Below the pieces are notes generated by a model. That model made no database searches, was not told the DNA's origin, and saw only the letters and a program-made list of their open reading frames with translations. 43,337 nt of DNA from Kiritimatiellota bacterium (GTDB taxonomy: Bacteria > Verrucomicrobiota > Lentisphaeria > Oligosphaerales > JAADHN01): NCBI GenBank assembly GCA_013151865.1, contig JAADHN010000020.1:1-43337 (forward strand), written 5' to 3'. Below, in pieces: positions 18,595-27,443 of the stretch. How positions within the stretch are numbered: position 1 is the stretch's first letter; every line of letters starts with the position of its first letter. A program made the position numbers and the translations under genes.

Positions 18595-21500
18595 GAGTGC
18601 GGACACCGCGATGAGACTCCATCCCGGGCCTCGCTCCTGCCCGCCCGCGCCGTAACTGTTGGTTTCGACGCGCTCGCAGTACCACGCGGCCAGCTCGCGC
18701 ACCGCCTCTCCGGCCCAGGGATCGCCGGTCAGGAACCAGTAGTCGATCATCCCTTGGGCCCAGCTATGCCCGGTGGACGCACCCGCCGCAGTGTGGTCCG
18801 CCACCCACCGCTGCTCCTCGTGCGACGGCATCCACACGCTCGTCGCGTTGTGGTGGTGCGGGCCGCCGAATTGGCGTGGGGGACCGGCATGGATCACCAC
18901 CACGTCGCGATACATGCGCGCCTGTTGTTCGCACAGTTCCCACCAGCGCGGGTCCGCGCTGCGCAGATACTGGATCGCGAAACCGTGGTGGTGGTCGTAT
19001 TCGCTGTTGCTCCAATACGTGTAGCTCGGGCCGTACCCCCACTCGAACGTGTCATCCCCGAAGTTTTCGAACCCGTACTCCCGCCGCTGCTCGCGCTTCC
19101 CGAGGTATCGAGTGTACAGATCCGCAAGCGCGTTCTCATAGCGCGGGAAGAGGTTGCCGGCCGGTTGGAATTGGCCGAACACCTGGGTTGCCGCAGTGTA
19201 ACTCGGCGCCGGGGCGCCGCGCAAACGCGCCTCCAGCGGCGCCATGACCTCCCGCACAGGGCTGTCGGCTGCGGCGCCGTCGAACACGAACCGCAATTCC
19301 TGGTGCAACGCTTCCCCCCGCGCCAGGCGGAACAGCCCGATCTTGCCCGGCGACTGGGGATAGCCGACGCCGCCCACCGTGTAGCGTCGGGTCATTGTGG
19401 CCATACGTTTCGCCCAGCGGTTCGGTAGATCGCGCTCGTCCATCGCTTGCGGAATGAAGTCGAAACGCACTGCCGCGCGGCCGAAGCGAATCGCCTGCGG
19501 ATAGCGCTGCCAGAACCAGCGCGCGCCAACCGCGACGCCGGCAATGCGGAACACGCCGGGCGCGCGGCCCTCCGCCCACTCTCGGGCACCCTCTGCGCCG
19601 GTCCACGTGAGGCGATTCTCTTTGTGCTGGTACAGCACCGCACCCTCGTTGGCCGGCACGGACGCCTGCGCGTCAAACCACACCCGGGCAGTCCTCGGCT
19701 CGACGCCTGCCAATTCCATGGACCAACGCTTGAGATACACCTGCGGTGCGTCCTCGCGGTTGACGATGATCGCTTCGAAACCCAACGCGTCCGAGTCGGC
19801 CCACGCCTCCAGTTGGAGGCGGTAGTCCACGAGTCGGCCGGCCGAATCCGCGAACGAACCTTTGCGTACGATCAATGCACGCAGAGGGCCTCGCTCGACG
19901 ATCTCCACCGCACGGACCGTCGGACCGCCGCTTCGCACCACGCGCCCGGTCTCGTCTTCGAGCGTCAAGTCCCAGACGTCGTTCGCACGTTTGAGCACAC
20001 GGCCGTCGCTCCGGCGCACGGTGTCGACGATGCGGCCGCGGGTCTTGCTGAATACGGCCGCGATCACGCCGGTGTCGATCGTGATCGCGTCGGCCGACTC
20101 CGTAACAGATAGGGCCGACTTCGGCGCCGGAGCCGGGTCGCCACCGGCGTTGACCGAAAACAAAGCCGTCCTGCCGCCGGACACATCCACAGGCAGGCTC
20201 ACGACCGCAATCTTCACCGACCCGTCCGGCCAAGCGACAAGTTTGCGCGCTTGCACAGGCACAGGCTCACCCCCAGCGGACCGCGCGCACAACGCGCTCA
20301 CGTCGCGCAAGGAGCCTTCGGCGAACGGCAGCCCCTGCGTCGCGATTTCGCCACGCCGGAGCACTCCCGCGGTCTCGCGCACAGTCAGTGCGAAGCTGGG
20401 GGCAAGGGGCTCCTTTTTGCGGTGCCGGCGCGGCGCAGCCGCCTGGGGAGGCTTGAGCACGCCGGCGGGCAGCACAGCGACTTCGCGAATGGGGCATTCG
20501 CCCTCCCCGCTCAGCGCCAGGGCCAGCTCCTCCTCCGGCTTCAAGTCCAGCACGTCCGTGACGGCCCAATACCAAGCATGGTCGTCCGCGGTCAAAGGCC
20601 AGGCAGCCACTACCTTGCCGCGGCGTGCGAGCACGAGCCGCGGCCGCGAGAGGATGCTATCGCGGAGCCGAAACGCGAGCCGGAAGCGCCCAGCCCGCCC
20701 GCAATGCCGGTACACCGCCGACGCGTTCGCCGCGACCGTGACCGTACCGTCCTCGCGGGCCGCGCCGGCCAGCAGCGTCGTCGCCGGCGCACGGGTGAAG
20801 TCGGGCAGGATCGCGACTGCGCCCCAGAACACGTCAATCGCGAACGGTCGTTCGCCGCTGGACCGGCGATCCTCCACGCGCAGAGTCACGGTGCAAGTGC
20901 GGCCGCCCGGCTTGATCTTGTCGCTGATATCGACCGTGTGGAAGCGCCGCAACGCCGGCTGCGGATTGCGTCCCAGCACGTCCTGCTCCCAAACCCGCTT
21001 CCCGTTGACCGAAACCTGAGTGAATCGAAAGCCTTCCCGGCGGTTGACGAACGCCGTTTTGCCATGTTGGGCTCCGCCGAGAATCCGCTCGCGACCGCCG
21101 CAGTAGGTATCGCTCACATACCAACGCAACGAAAAGCGCCGGCTGTCCGCGGGCAAGGGAAACTCCCTGGTGAGTTCGCAAAAATTGCCGACTTGACACG
21201 CCGTGTCGGCATGCCTCACAGTCCAAACGCCGCGGCGGTCGCTCTTGGCCGAGTACGGGCCTTGCTTGCGCACTTGCCACTGGCCGGCGAGCGGGCGCAC
21301 GTCGCCGAAGCCGCGCGGAAAGGCGAGCAGTGGATTGAGCGTCTTCCTGAAGCCTGGCGGCACTTGCCGCGGGGGTCTGGAAGCGGCGCCGGCGTGCGCC
21401 CGGGCGAGCGCATAGCGCACGAGGTTCTCGAAAAGGCGCGCGCCGGCGCTGTCGCGTTCTCCGGCACGGTCCCTGAACCAATGATAGGCCGGGATCATCT

Positions 21501-22113
21501 GCGTCATGATCAGCCGACCTTTGCCCACGGGCAACTCCACAAGTCCATAGTGCGGCTCGCCGGGGAACGGATCCTCCGACTTGTCCCATGGCTGCGGCCG
21601 ACCTGCGCTGACCAGCGGCTGCCACCGCGCCTTCAGGCGACAAAAGGCGCGGTAGATGCTTCCGCCATGCACGTCGAGCAAGTCGCTTCGGCCCAACTTA
21701 TGGGGGGTGTTGAAGACAGGGTGGTCGGGCTTCAGCACCTGCCCGAACTCGTAGGACTTGCCCCGCTTCATGCCCGCCGGCATCCATGCCTCGCCCTCAT
21801 TGCTGCGAAAGCACAGGATCACGCCGCCAACCTCGAGAAACGCCCGCGTCTGTGCCGCGTCGACGGCCAGCGCGCTGCGTTTCTCGTCCATGCCCCAGAC
21901 GATCACATCGTAATCGAACGGCGACAGACTCCGGTACTCGCCGGCGGTGCGCCGGTCACAGGCGATCCCCAGGACAGCCAAGCCCCGCGCGGTGAAGCTG
22001 TCCTTCCTGCCGGCAATGAGGAGGACCTTCTTTGCCTCGGACGCCCCGTCTGCGGCCACTGCGGCCATCAGCATCAGAACGGTGATCCCTGTGAAACGAT
22101 GGGTTCGTCTCAT
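18355..22113 (-). CDS. Secreted GATase-like + PcRGLX/YetA-like (PL26-type exo-rhamnogalacturonan lyase) protein, 5' part; frameshifted near 18590
   Basis: ATG 22113 has GGAGGA upstream and a signal peptide (FTGITVLMLMAAVAADGASEA). Residues about 27-230 are a class I GATase-like domain of the ThuA type (KKVLLIAGRKDSFTARGL, DYDVIVWGMDEKRSAL). Jelly-roll parts follow to about 540. Residues about 565-850 match the N-terminal RIFT barrel of PcRGLX/YetA proteins: TVRETAGVLRRGEIATQGLP, FAEGSLRDVSAL, RKLVAWPDGSVKIAVVSLPV. The toroid begins near 1010 and carries YDHHHGFAIQYLRS and GHSWAQGMIDYWFLTGD, typical of that family. PcRGLX (PL26) removes unsaturated disaccharide units from rhamnogalacturonan I; YetA belongs to the Bacillus RG locus. 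From about residue 1174 the frame is wrong: the last 80 residues before TAG are Arg/Ser-rich nonsense, and the true continuation lies in 18594-17390. The intact product would be about 1,574 aa. Confidence 0.8.
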   Translation of the reverse strand: MRRTHRFTGITVLMLMAAVAADGASEAKKVLLIAGRKDSFTARGLAVLGIACDRRTAGEYRSLSPFDYDVIVWGMDEKRSALAVDAAQTRAFLEVGGVILCFRSNEGEAWMPAGMKRGKSYEFGQVLKPDHPVFNTPHKLGRSDLLDVHGGSIYRAFCRLKARWQPLVSAGRPQPWDKSEDPFPGEPHYGLVELPVGKGRLIMTQMIPAYHWFRDRAGERDSAGARLFENLVRYALARAHAGAASRPPRQVPPGFRKTLNPLLAFPRGFGDVRPLAGQWQVRKQGPYSAKSDRRGVWTVRHADTACQVGNFCELTREFPLPADSRRFSLRWYVSDTYCGGRERILGGAQHGKTAFVNRREGFRFTQVSVNGKRVWEQDVLGRNPQPALRRFHTVDISDKIKPGGRTCTVTLRVEDRRSSGERPFAIDVFWGAVAILPDFTRAPATTLLAGAAREDGTVTVAANASAVYRHCGRAGRFRLAFRLRDSILSRPRLVLARRGKVVAAWPLTADDHAWYWAVTDVLDLKPEEELALALSGEGECPIREVAVLPAGVLKPPQAAAPRRHRKKEPLAPSFALTVRETAGVLRRGEIATQGLPFAEGSLRDVSALCARSAGGEPVPVQARKLVAWPDGSVKIAVVSLPVDVSGGRTALFSVNAGGDPAPAPKSALSVTESADAITIDTGVIAAVFSKTRGRIVDTVRRSDGRVLKRANDVWDLTLEDETGRVVRSGGPTVRAVEIVERGPLRALIVRKGSFADSAGRLVDYRLQLEAWADSDALGFEAIIVNREDAPQVYLKRWSMELAGVEPRTARVWFDAQASVPANEGAVLYQHKENRLTWTGAEGAREWAEGRAPGVFRIAGVAVGARWFWQRYPQAIRFGRAAVRFDFIPQAMDERDLPNRWAKRMATMTRRYTVGGVGYPQSPGKIGLFRLARGEALHQELRFVFDGAAADSPVREVMAPLEARLRGAPAPSYTAATQVFGQFQPAGNLFPRYENALADLYTRYLGKREQRREYGFENFGDDTFEWGYGPSYTYWSNSEYDHHHGFAIQYLRSADPRWWELCEQQARMYRDVVVIHAGPPRQFGGPHHHNATSVWMPSHEEQRWVADHTAAGASTGHSWAQGMIDYWFLTGDPWAGEAVRELAAWYCERVETNSYGAGGQERGPGWSLIAVSALYIVRSKRTDSAPRATGLRSGSSIGKIRCAACSPCRFRSSPATRGGRRSCTALWAVRSGDGTTPRSIRACAWLVWASRSG

Positions 22114-22311
22114 CCTCTGCTCCTCCGATTTCCGTGAGTCGAACTCCGGCCGCGCCCGGCAGCAGCGCCTGGGCCGCAGGGAGGCACGACAGCAGCGTTC
22201 GTTCGCCTTGATGTGGACGTCGATGAACTTCTTGCGGCTGGGCGCGGGACGATCCCCGGCCTCCCGCACAGGAGCGGACGTACCCCAGGCGGCCCAGGAA
22301 GGGATGGCGCC

Positions 22312-25300
22312 CTACGGCCGCGCTTGGCGAAACACACCGAACCCAATCCAGTCGTAGTAAATGCGTCTCGCACCCTCGACCCGAACCGTGATCCGGTTCT
22401 TGCCCGGTCGCAGCCGATCGCGCGGAACGGGGAACTGCATCACGGCCGCGCCGTCCGAATCCTTCAGGCTGCCCCGGAGCCACATGGGGTCGGCGTGCAT
22501 GAAGTAAAAGGGCAGCGGACAACGAACGCCGGCGAAATGGCCGTTGATTTCCATGGTGTAGAAAAGGGGGTACATGGCGTCCAGACGGTGGACGTCCACG
22601 ATCAGGGTCGGCTCGCCCGTCTCGCCGGGGCCCCAGGTGAACTCGATGGTGCGCGGATGGGCCTCGCCTCTGCGACGGAACGTCCCTCCGGCCACCCAGG
22701 CGCCGTCGTGGGCGTACCGCCACTCTCTCGCCGGCGTCTTGCCGATCACAAAAGGTTTGCCCTCAACCCGCTCGAGGTATTCCAGCCCGAGACTTGGGTC
22801 CCCTCTGAGCTGTTTGCGTACCGTGTTCTCGGGCTTCCCCGTCTCCGCCGCGATGGTTCGGACCAGGTCCTGGCACACACTAGCCTTGGTGAATTCCTTG
22901 CCGGAGTTGTCGCGCTTGCCGATCTCCCACAAGATCCGGAATTGTCGCATTCTCGCCGCGTCGAGCGTCGCCTGGTCGAGCGAGCGGATTCGCCGGGAGC
23001 GATCCAGTCCGCGTATGCGCTTCTCATAGGCGGGATCGACCCACTTCGGGTCCGGCGGTCGGAGCTTGACGGGCGGCTGGTTGACCATCAGCCCGAAGAG
23101 GGCATAGGGATTCGTTGCGGCATAGTCGCCCTGGGCCAGGTACGTGCGGTCGATCCACTCGCGGAGCGTCTTCGGATTGTTATTGAACAGATACCCGCGC
23201 ACGAGAATCAGGTGCCCGTTGAGCCGGTTCGGGCTCACCGCCCGCAGGTCGTGGTAACAGTACTTGGTCACGGCGTCCCGGAGATAGCGGTCGAGAAAGC
23301 GCGCGTAGTCTCCCGTGATTGTCACGAACGGATAGAACAGGCTTGGCTTGAGTTCGCTCTGCGAGTTCGTCAAGATCCCGATCACCCCCTCGCCGGTCAC
23401 GGCCCCGGCGTACGTGTACCCCGCCTCCGGTTGTCCCCCTCTACCGCAATGCCACGGCCGGTGATCGTACGCCCACGATTGAATGTGCCAATACATGACC
23501 AGGGAGACCAAGTTCCGCGCGAACATGTAGACCGCACGGCGGTACGTCCTCTTGTCTCCGATCTTGTCGGCCATACGGGCGAGGGCAAGAAGCCCGTGAT
23601 AGTACGTGCCCAGGTAGTCGGGGTTTCCGCCCCACTCGTTGTAGAAGGTCATGGCGTCGGGACTGGGATGATTCCAGGCGTTGCCCGCGGCGAAGACCGT
23701 GCCGAACTGGAGCACGGATTCCCAGTGCTCCCGGATCAAGTCCCAGTCGCCGGTTGTTTGTGCGTACTCGTAGAGACACCAGAGCGTGCCGCCGGCCCCG
23801 TAGGCGTAGTCCACGCTGTGGGCGACCCTCTGGTCGGGATCGTCCGCCAGGATGTACTTGCGCATCGAGTATCGGTCCTCGACCGAGTAGTACGTGTCGA
23901 GGTCGAAATAGCGGTTGTCCTTCAAGAAGCGCCGAAAGATGGTGCGCACGCTCGCCTGCGCCGCCCCGCTCATCCAGTGATACCCCGCCAGCATCGGTCC
24001 CATTTGCAGTTCCAATCCCCGCGTGCGCCATTTGGCGGGACCGCTTTTCCGCCTCAACAGAAAGGCGATGTTTTCTTCGATGGGCAGGACCCCACGTACG
24101 TACTCGAGCCGATCGGGCCGAGCGGTTTTCCGTTCGAACGGCGTTTCGATGACGTCCAACAGCGCCGGCATCGTCAGCTCGACACGGTCCGTGTTTTCCG
24201 CGGCAAAGAGCGGCCCGTTGAAGGCGGCGAATTCCTGCGACACCGCCTGCGGGAAGGCCACGGGCAGCCCCTTCGACGCCACGAAGGCAAACGCCGGCGG
24301 CACCGGGGCCAACGTCACGGCTTTCGTATTCCAGTCGTCGGGCGAGGTGCGGTATTCATAGCGGAGTTGCACACGAACTCCGCCGCTGTCCGGGTCCAGC
24401 GCGAAGGTGTCGTGGCAACGCGTGGGCGCCTTGACGAGCCGCGCGGCCCAGCGTCGGGCGCGGCGGACGGCATCGTCCGGCGGACCGACCGTCCAATTGG
24501 CGGTCGAGACCTTGGCCACGCCGTACAGCGGCATCAGGGCCACATCCTCCGCGGCGCCGGGAAACTCGATGATCACGCCGTTCTCATCCACCGTCATCGT
24601 CTCGGGCCGTCGCTGAAACCGCACGAGCCACGGGAGGTCCACCCCCGGCGCCAGGACATTGTCGCCCCACCACAACAGGAGCCACGATTCGCTCATGCCG
24701 GCGAGATCGACGGCCGCCCCTTGCAGGGCGCGATCCTGAATGCCCTGCGCCGTCGCGAACGCGACACGGGCCGGGGGCGGGTTCCCGAATCGGCCGATGT
24801 CCCCGAACAACCGCACCCGGTCCGCGTCGAAGCGAAACACCACCCCCGGACTAAGCGCGGAATGAATCACGCGAAGGCGGTCGCCCTGTCCACCGATTTC
24901 ATAGTCCATCCCGTCCCAGCCGCTGTAGATGATCCGAATCGGCCGCGACGGTTGCGCCGGACCCACCGCCCCGAAAACGAGGCAGCCTCGAAGCGAACGA
25001 TTCACTTTGCTTCCTTCCACGGCAAACCCCTCGGGCCAGGGCTCCGCCTGGCGAATGGACGGATAAACGAGGTACGGCACACGCTCGTTCAGCCCGACAG
25101 CGAAACCGCCGAAGCTTCCGTGCCCTTCGACCGCGTCGTATTTGTACATGCTTGCGTCCAGGCCGAACCTCCCGGACGACAACGGCGCCACGCCCGGCTC
25201 GAGCGCGGATGCGGGCGGGTAGGCCTTCGCCCGAACAGAGACCGGTTTCGACAGCGGACCTTCCCAGCGGTCCGTCCACGTAACCCGGTAGTGGTACTCC

Positions 25301-26067
25301 ATGCCCTCGGCAACCGTGTCGTCCACGAACTCTGAACGGACCACGGGTCCGGCCAGGTTCAGCACGCGGTAGCCGTCCTCGGGATTCGTGCTGCGGTAGA
25401 CATTGAAATAGCCGTCGACCGGCACGGAGCGCCAGCAGATGGTATCGCCCCCTTCGTCCGCGCGCGGCCCGGCGTTCTCCGCGCCCCGAGGCCGGGGATC
25501 TGCCCAGCGCAGTACGTTTCGTCCAGGCTCGGCGCGGACCGACAATCCCGCCACCGTGGTTTCCCTCGCCAACCCGACCTCGATCTGATTGACGTCCGCC
25601 AGGTTCCAGGGGCCCGGCTTCCCGTAGCACTTGAGCACGATGACGCGGACGAAGCGCGCCCGAGTCGTATCGAACCGCACCGTCGTGCCGACCCGGTGCG
25701 CATTGCCCCGGACTTCGGCGACCTTCCGCCACGTCCCTTTTCCATCGCGGTCCAAGTCGTCCGAGCACACTTGGATATCGAGATCAGCCGGGGTGCGCAT
25801 GGGCCAAAAGTGCTTTCGCCAGCGGAGACGGTTGATGGGCATCTCGCGCCCCAAATCGAGCGCGATCCAGTCTCGACCCTTCTCCAATTTCAGATGCACC
25901 GCCTCGCTGCGCCACCTCGAGTAGGCGCCGGCCTGGAGCGAACGCCCGCCCAGCGTCCCGCCACTCCGGTACGCGACCGGGAAACCCGCCTGCGTCCCCG
26001 CCGCGGCCGCACTTATCAATAAACCCGCCAGGATGCTGGACCGGTGCCGAAAACGACCCAAATGCAT
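22312..26067 (-). CDS. Secreted discoidin/FN3/(alpha/alpha)-barrel protein with RG-lyase-like C-terminal sandwich (1,251 aa)
   Basis: ATG 26067 starts a good signal peptide (RSSILAGLLISAAAAGTQAG); the frame extends upstream to 26226, but that extension is basic and has no export signal. Residues about 30-165 resemble an F5/8 type C (discoidin) sandwich (DWIALDLGREMPINRLRWRK...FVRVIVLKCYG). Residues 173-285 are FN3-like (VDGYFNVYRSTNPEDGYRVL). The middle is beta-rich, then about 690-1050 looks like an (alpha/alpha) barrel (HSVDYAYGAGGTLWCLYEYA, FYNEWGGNPDYLGTYYHGLL). The C-terminal 120 residues (EPTLIVDVHRLDAMYPLFYT ... RRIYYDWIGFGVF) resemble domain III of PL4 rhamnogalacturonan lyases. It is the first gene of the minus-strand series and diverges from 26289. 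Activity is unknown; the folds would suit a lyase or hydrolase of pectin-like chains. The start has GGAG about 12 nt upstream. Confidence 0.8.
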   Translation of the reverse strand: MHLGRFRHRSSILAGLLISAAAAGTQAGFPVAYRSGGTLGGRSLQAGAYSRWRSEAVHLKLEKGRDWIALDLGREMPINRLRWRKHFWPMRTPADLDIQVCSDDLDRDGKGTWRKVAEVRGNAHRVGTTVRFDTTRARFVRVIVLKCYGKPGPWNLADVNQIEVGLARETTVAGLSVRAEPGRNVLRWADPRPRGAENAGPRADEGGDTICWRSVPVDGYFNVYRSTNPEDGYRVLNLAGPVVRSEFVDDTVAEGMEYHYRVTWTDRWEGPLSKPVSVRAKAYPPASALEPGVAPLSSGRFGLDASMYKYDAVEGHGSFGGFAVGLNERVPYLVYPSIRQAEPWPEGFAVEGSKVNRSLRGCLVFGAVGPAQPSRPIRIIYSGWDGMDYEIGGQGDRLRVIHSALSPGVVFRFDADRVRLFGDIGRFGNPPPARVAFATAQGIQDRALQGAAVDLAGMSESWLLLWWGDNVLAPGVDLPWLVRFQRRPETMTVDENGVIIEFPGAAEDVALMPLYGVAKVSTANWTVGPPDDAVRRARRWAARLVKAPTRCHDTFALDPDSGGVRVQLRYEYRTSPDDWNTKAVTLAPVPPAFAFVASKGLPVAFPQAVSQEFAAFNGPLFAAENTDRVELTMPALLDVIETPFERKTARPDRLEYVRGVLPIEENIAFLLRRKSGPAKWRTRGLELQMGPMLAGYHWMSGAAQASVRTIFRRFLKDNRYFDLDTYYSVEDRYSMRKYILADDPDQRVAHSVDYAYGAGGTLWCLYEYAQTTGDWDLIREHWESVLQFGTVFAAGNAWNHPSPDAMTFYNEWGGNPDYLGTYYHGLLALARMADKIGDKRTYRRAVYMFARNLVSLVMYWHIQSWAYDHRPWHCGRGGQPEAGYTYAGAVTGEGVIGILTNSQSELKPSLFYPFVTITGDYARFLDRYLRDAVTKYCYHDLRAVSPNRLNGHLILVRGYLFNNNPKTLREWIDRTYLAQGDYAATNPYALFGLMVNQPPVKLRPPDPKWVDPAYEKRIRGLDRSRRIRSLDQATLDAARMRQFRILWEIGKRDNSGKEFTKASVCQDLVRTIAAETGKPENTVRKQLRGDPSLGLEYLERVEGKPFVIGKTPAREWRYAHDGAWVAGGTFRRRGEAHPRTIEFTWGPGETGEPTLIVDVHRLDAMYPLFYTMEINGHFAGVRCPLPFYFMHADPMWLRGSLKDSDGAAVMQFPVPRDRLRPGKNRITVRVEGARRIYYDWIGFGVFRQARP

Positions 26068-26288
26068 GTTCCGCTGTTCTCCGTGAAGCTGACAGTAGGG
26101 GAAAAAACGGAGGCGTGTCGTATGGTACCGCTTGAAACCGGACCGTGCGACTGCCGGAAGCGGTGTCCGGCCGACTTCGACGGCCGTGCCGGTGGTTCGG
26201 GCCCACCGCATGGCGCAGAGAGACACCTCCCTCGTAGGACGTGGGCAGACCGGCCCGCCGCAACTTGAAAGGACGCGGGGAACACACC
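26068..26288. promoter_or_regulatory. Divergent intergenic region between the secreted-enzyme series and the URO-D-like gene
   Basis: The 221 bp separate the starts of genes running in opposite directions, so promoters for both must lie here or inside the genes. I see no consensus -35/-10 pair and no obvious operator palindrome beyond GGTACC near 26125. Confidence 0.5.
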
Positions 26289-27443
26289 ATGAACCATCGT
26301 GAACGCGCCATGGCGATCCTGCACTATGAAGCTTACGACCGCCTGCCGGTGGTCCATTTCGGCTATTGGAATGAGACCTTGCTGAGATGGGCGCGGGAAG
26401 GCCACATCACCCAAGAAGAGGCCCGAACCTGGGGCGACGGCAATCCTGCGGACAAAGCGATCAGTACGAAATTGGGCTTCGATTTCAACTGGTACAACTG
26501 CTTTCATCCACACACGACCTTGCGACCGCCCATCGAGCACAAAGTCATCCGGGAGTTTCCAGATGGCTCGAAGCACGTCCAAACCGGAGACGGCTCGATC
26601 ATTCTCCAAATGCCGGACGCGGGGTCCATCCCCTCCGAGATCGATCACTTGCTCAAGGACCGCTGCTCCTGGGAAGAGAACTTCAAACCCCGTCTCGAAT
26701 TCTGCGTCGAGCGCGTCACGCAGGCCCGTGTTTTCACCGGGTCGGCCTGGCTGTCGTTCGACGGTCCCGGCCTGGAATACCTGCGCAGAGGCGAGTGGGA
26801 CACACCCCTGGGGCTTTTCTGCGGCAGTCTGTATGGAGTCATCCGAAACTGGCTCGGGGTGGTCGGCGCTTCGTATCTCCAAGTGGACGACGAACCGCTC
26901 TTCGATGAGATCATCGACACGGTCGGCAACCTCTGCTTCGAGGTCACACGCACCGTCCTCGAACGCGGGGCTCGTTTCGATTTCGCCCATTTTTGGGAGG
27001 ACATCTGCTTCAAGAGCGGACCGTTAATCCATCCCGAGGTCTTCCGCGCCAAAGTGGGCCCGCACTATCGACGGATCGCCGAGTTGGTCGGCAAGCACGG
27101 GATCGATATCGTCTCGCTCGATTGCGACGGCAAGATCGACGCCCTCATCCCGGTCTGGCTCGAGAACGGCGTAAACACCATGTTCCCTATCGAAGTCGGG
27201 ACTTGGCGGGCCAGCATCGCCCCCTGGCGGAAACAATACGGCCGACGCCTTCGCGGCGTGGGCGGGGTCGACAAGAAAATCTTCGCCCGAGACGCCGCCG
27301 CCGTGGATGCCGAAATCGAACGCTTGAAGCCGCTGGTCGATCAGGGCGGCTTCATCCCGTGCATCGACCACCGCATTGCACCAGACGCTCAATGGGACAC
27401 GGTCAGGTACTACTGCGACCGAATGCACGCCGTTTTCGGATGA
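26289..27443 (+). CDS. URO-D/methylcobamide methyltransferase-fold protein (384 aa), cytoplasmic
   Basis: ATG 26289 follows GGGGA with 6-nt spacing. The protein has the URO-D family barrel pattern: an opening NHRERAMAILHYEAYDRLP, strand ends such as RFDFAHFWEDICFK and HGIDIVSLDCDGKID, and a closing GGFIPCIDHRIAPDAQWDTV followed by YYCDRMHAVF. The PxWxMRQAGR signature of true haem-pathway uroporphyrinogen decarboxylase is absent, so a haem role is unlikely. Related proteins include corrinoid-dependent methyltransferases (MtaA/CmuA type) and many uncharacterised paralogues near glycosidases in PVC genomes. His and Cys near the C-terminus (residues about 357-378) could bind zinc, as in the methyltransferases. 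There is no signal peptide. No corrinoid protein or methyltransferase partner is encoded here, so substrate and role are open. It is transcribed away from the secreted series. Confidence 0.8.
   Translation: MNHRERAMAILHYEAYDRLPVVHFGYWNETLLRWAREGHITQEEARTWGDGNPADKAISTKLGFDFNWYNCFHPHTTLRPPIEHKVIREFPDGSKHVQTGDGSIILQMPDAGSIPSEIDHLLKDRCSWEENFKPRLEFCVERVTQARVFTGSAWLSFDGPGLEYLRRGEWDTPLGLFCGSLYGVIRNWLGVVGASYLQVDDEPLFDEIIDTVGNLCFEVTRTVLERGARFDFAHFWEDICFKSGPLIHPEVFRAKVGPHYRRIAELVGKHGIDIVSLDCDGKIDALIPVWLENGVNTMFPIEVGTWRASIAPWRKQYGRRLRGVGGVDKKIFARDAAAVDAEIERLKPLVDQGGFIPCIDHRIAPDAQWDTVRYYCDRMHAVFG

Noticed and set aside
18585-18600. Programmed ribosomal frameshift site
   Set aside because: The sequence CTCTATATCGTG does not form an X-XXY-YYZ heptamer, and no clear downstream pseudoknot or SD-like stimulator is visible.
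22213-25335. Plus-strand open frame of 1,040 codons
   Set aside because: It is antisense to the discoidin/(alpha/alpha) protein, with the same codon-bias explanation. The similar frames at 3832-6366 and 11237-13810 are rejected for the same reason.
26289-27443. True haem-pathway uroporphyrinogen decarboxylase (hemE)
   Set aside because: The N-terminal MRQAGR signature is absent and no haem genes are nearby; only the broader fold family is supported.
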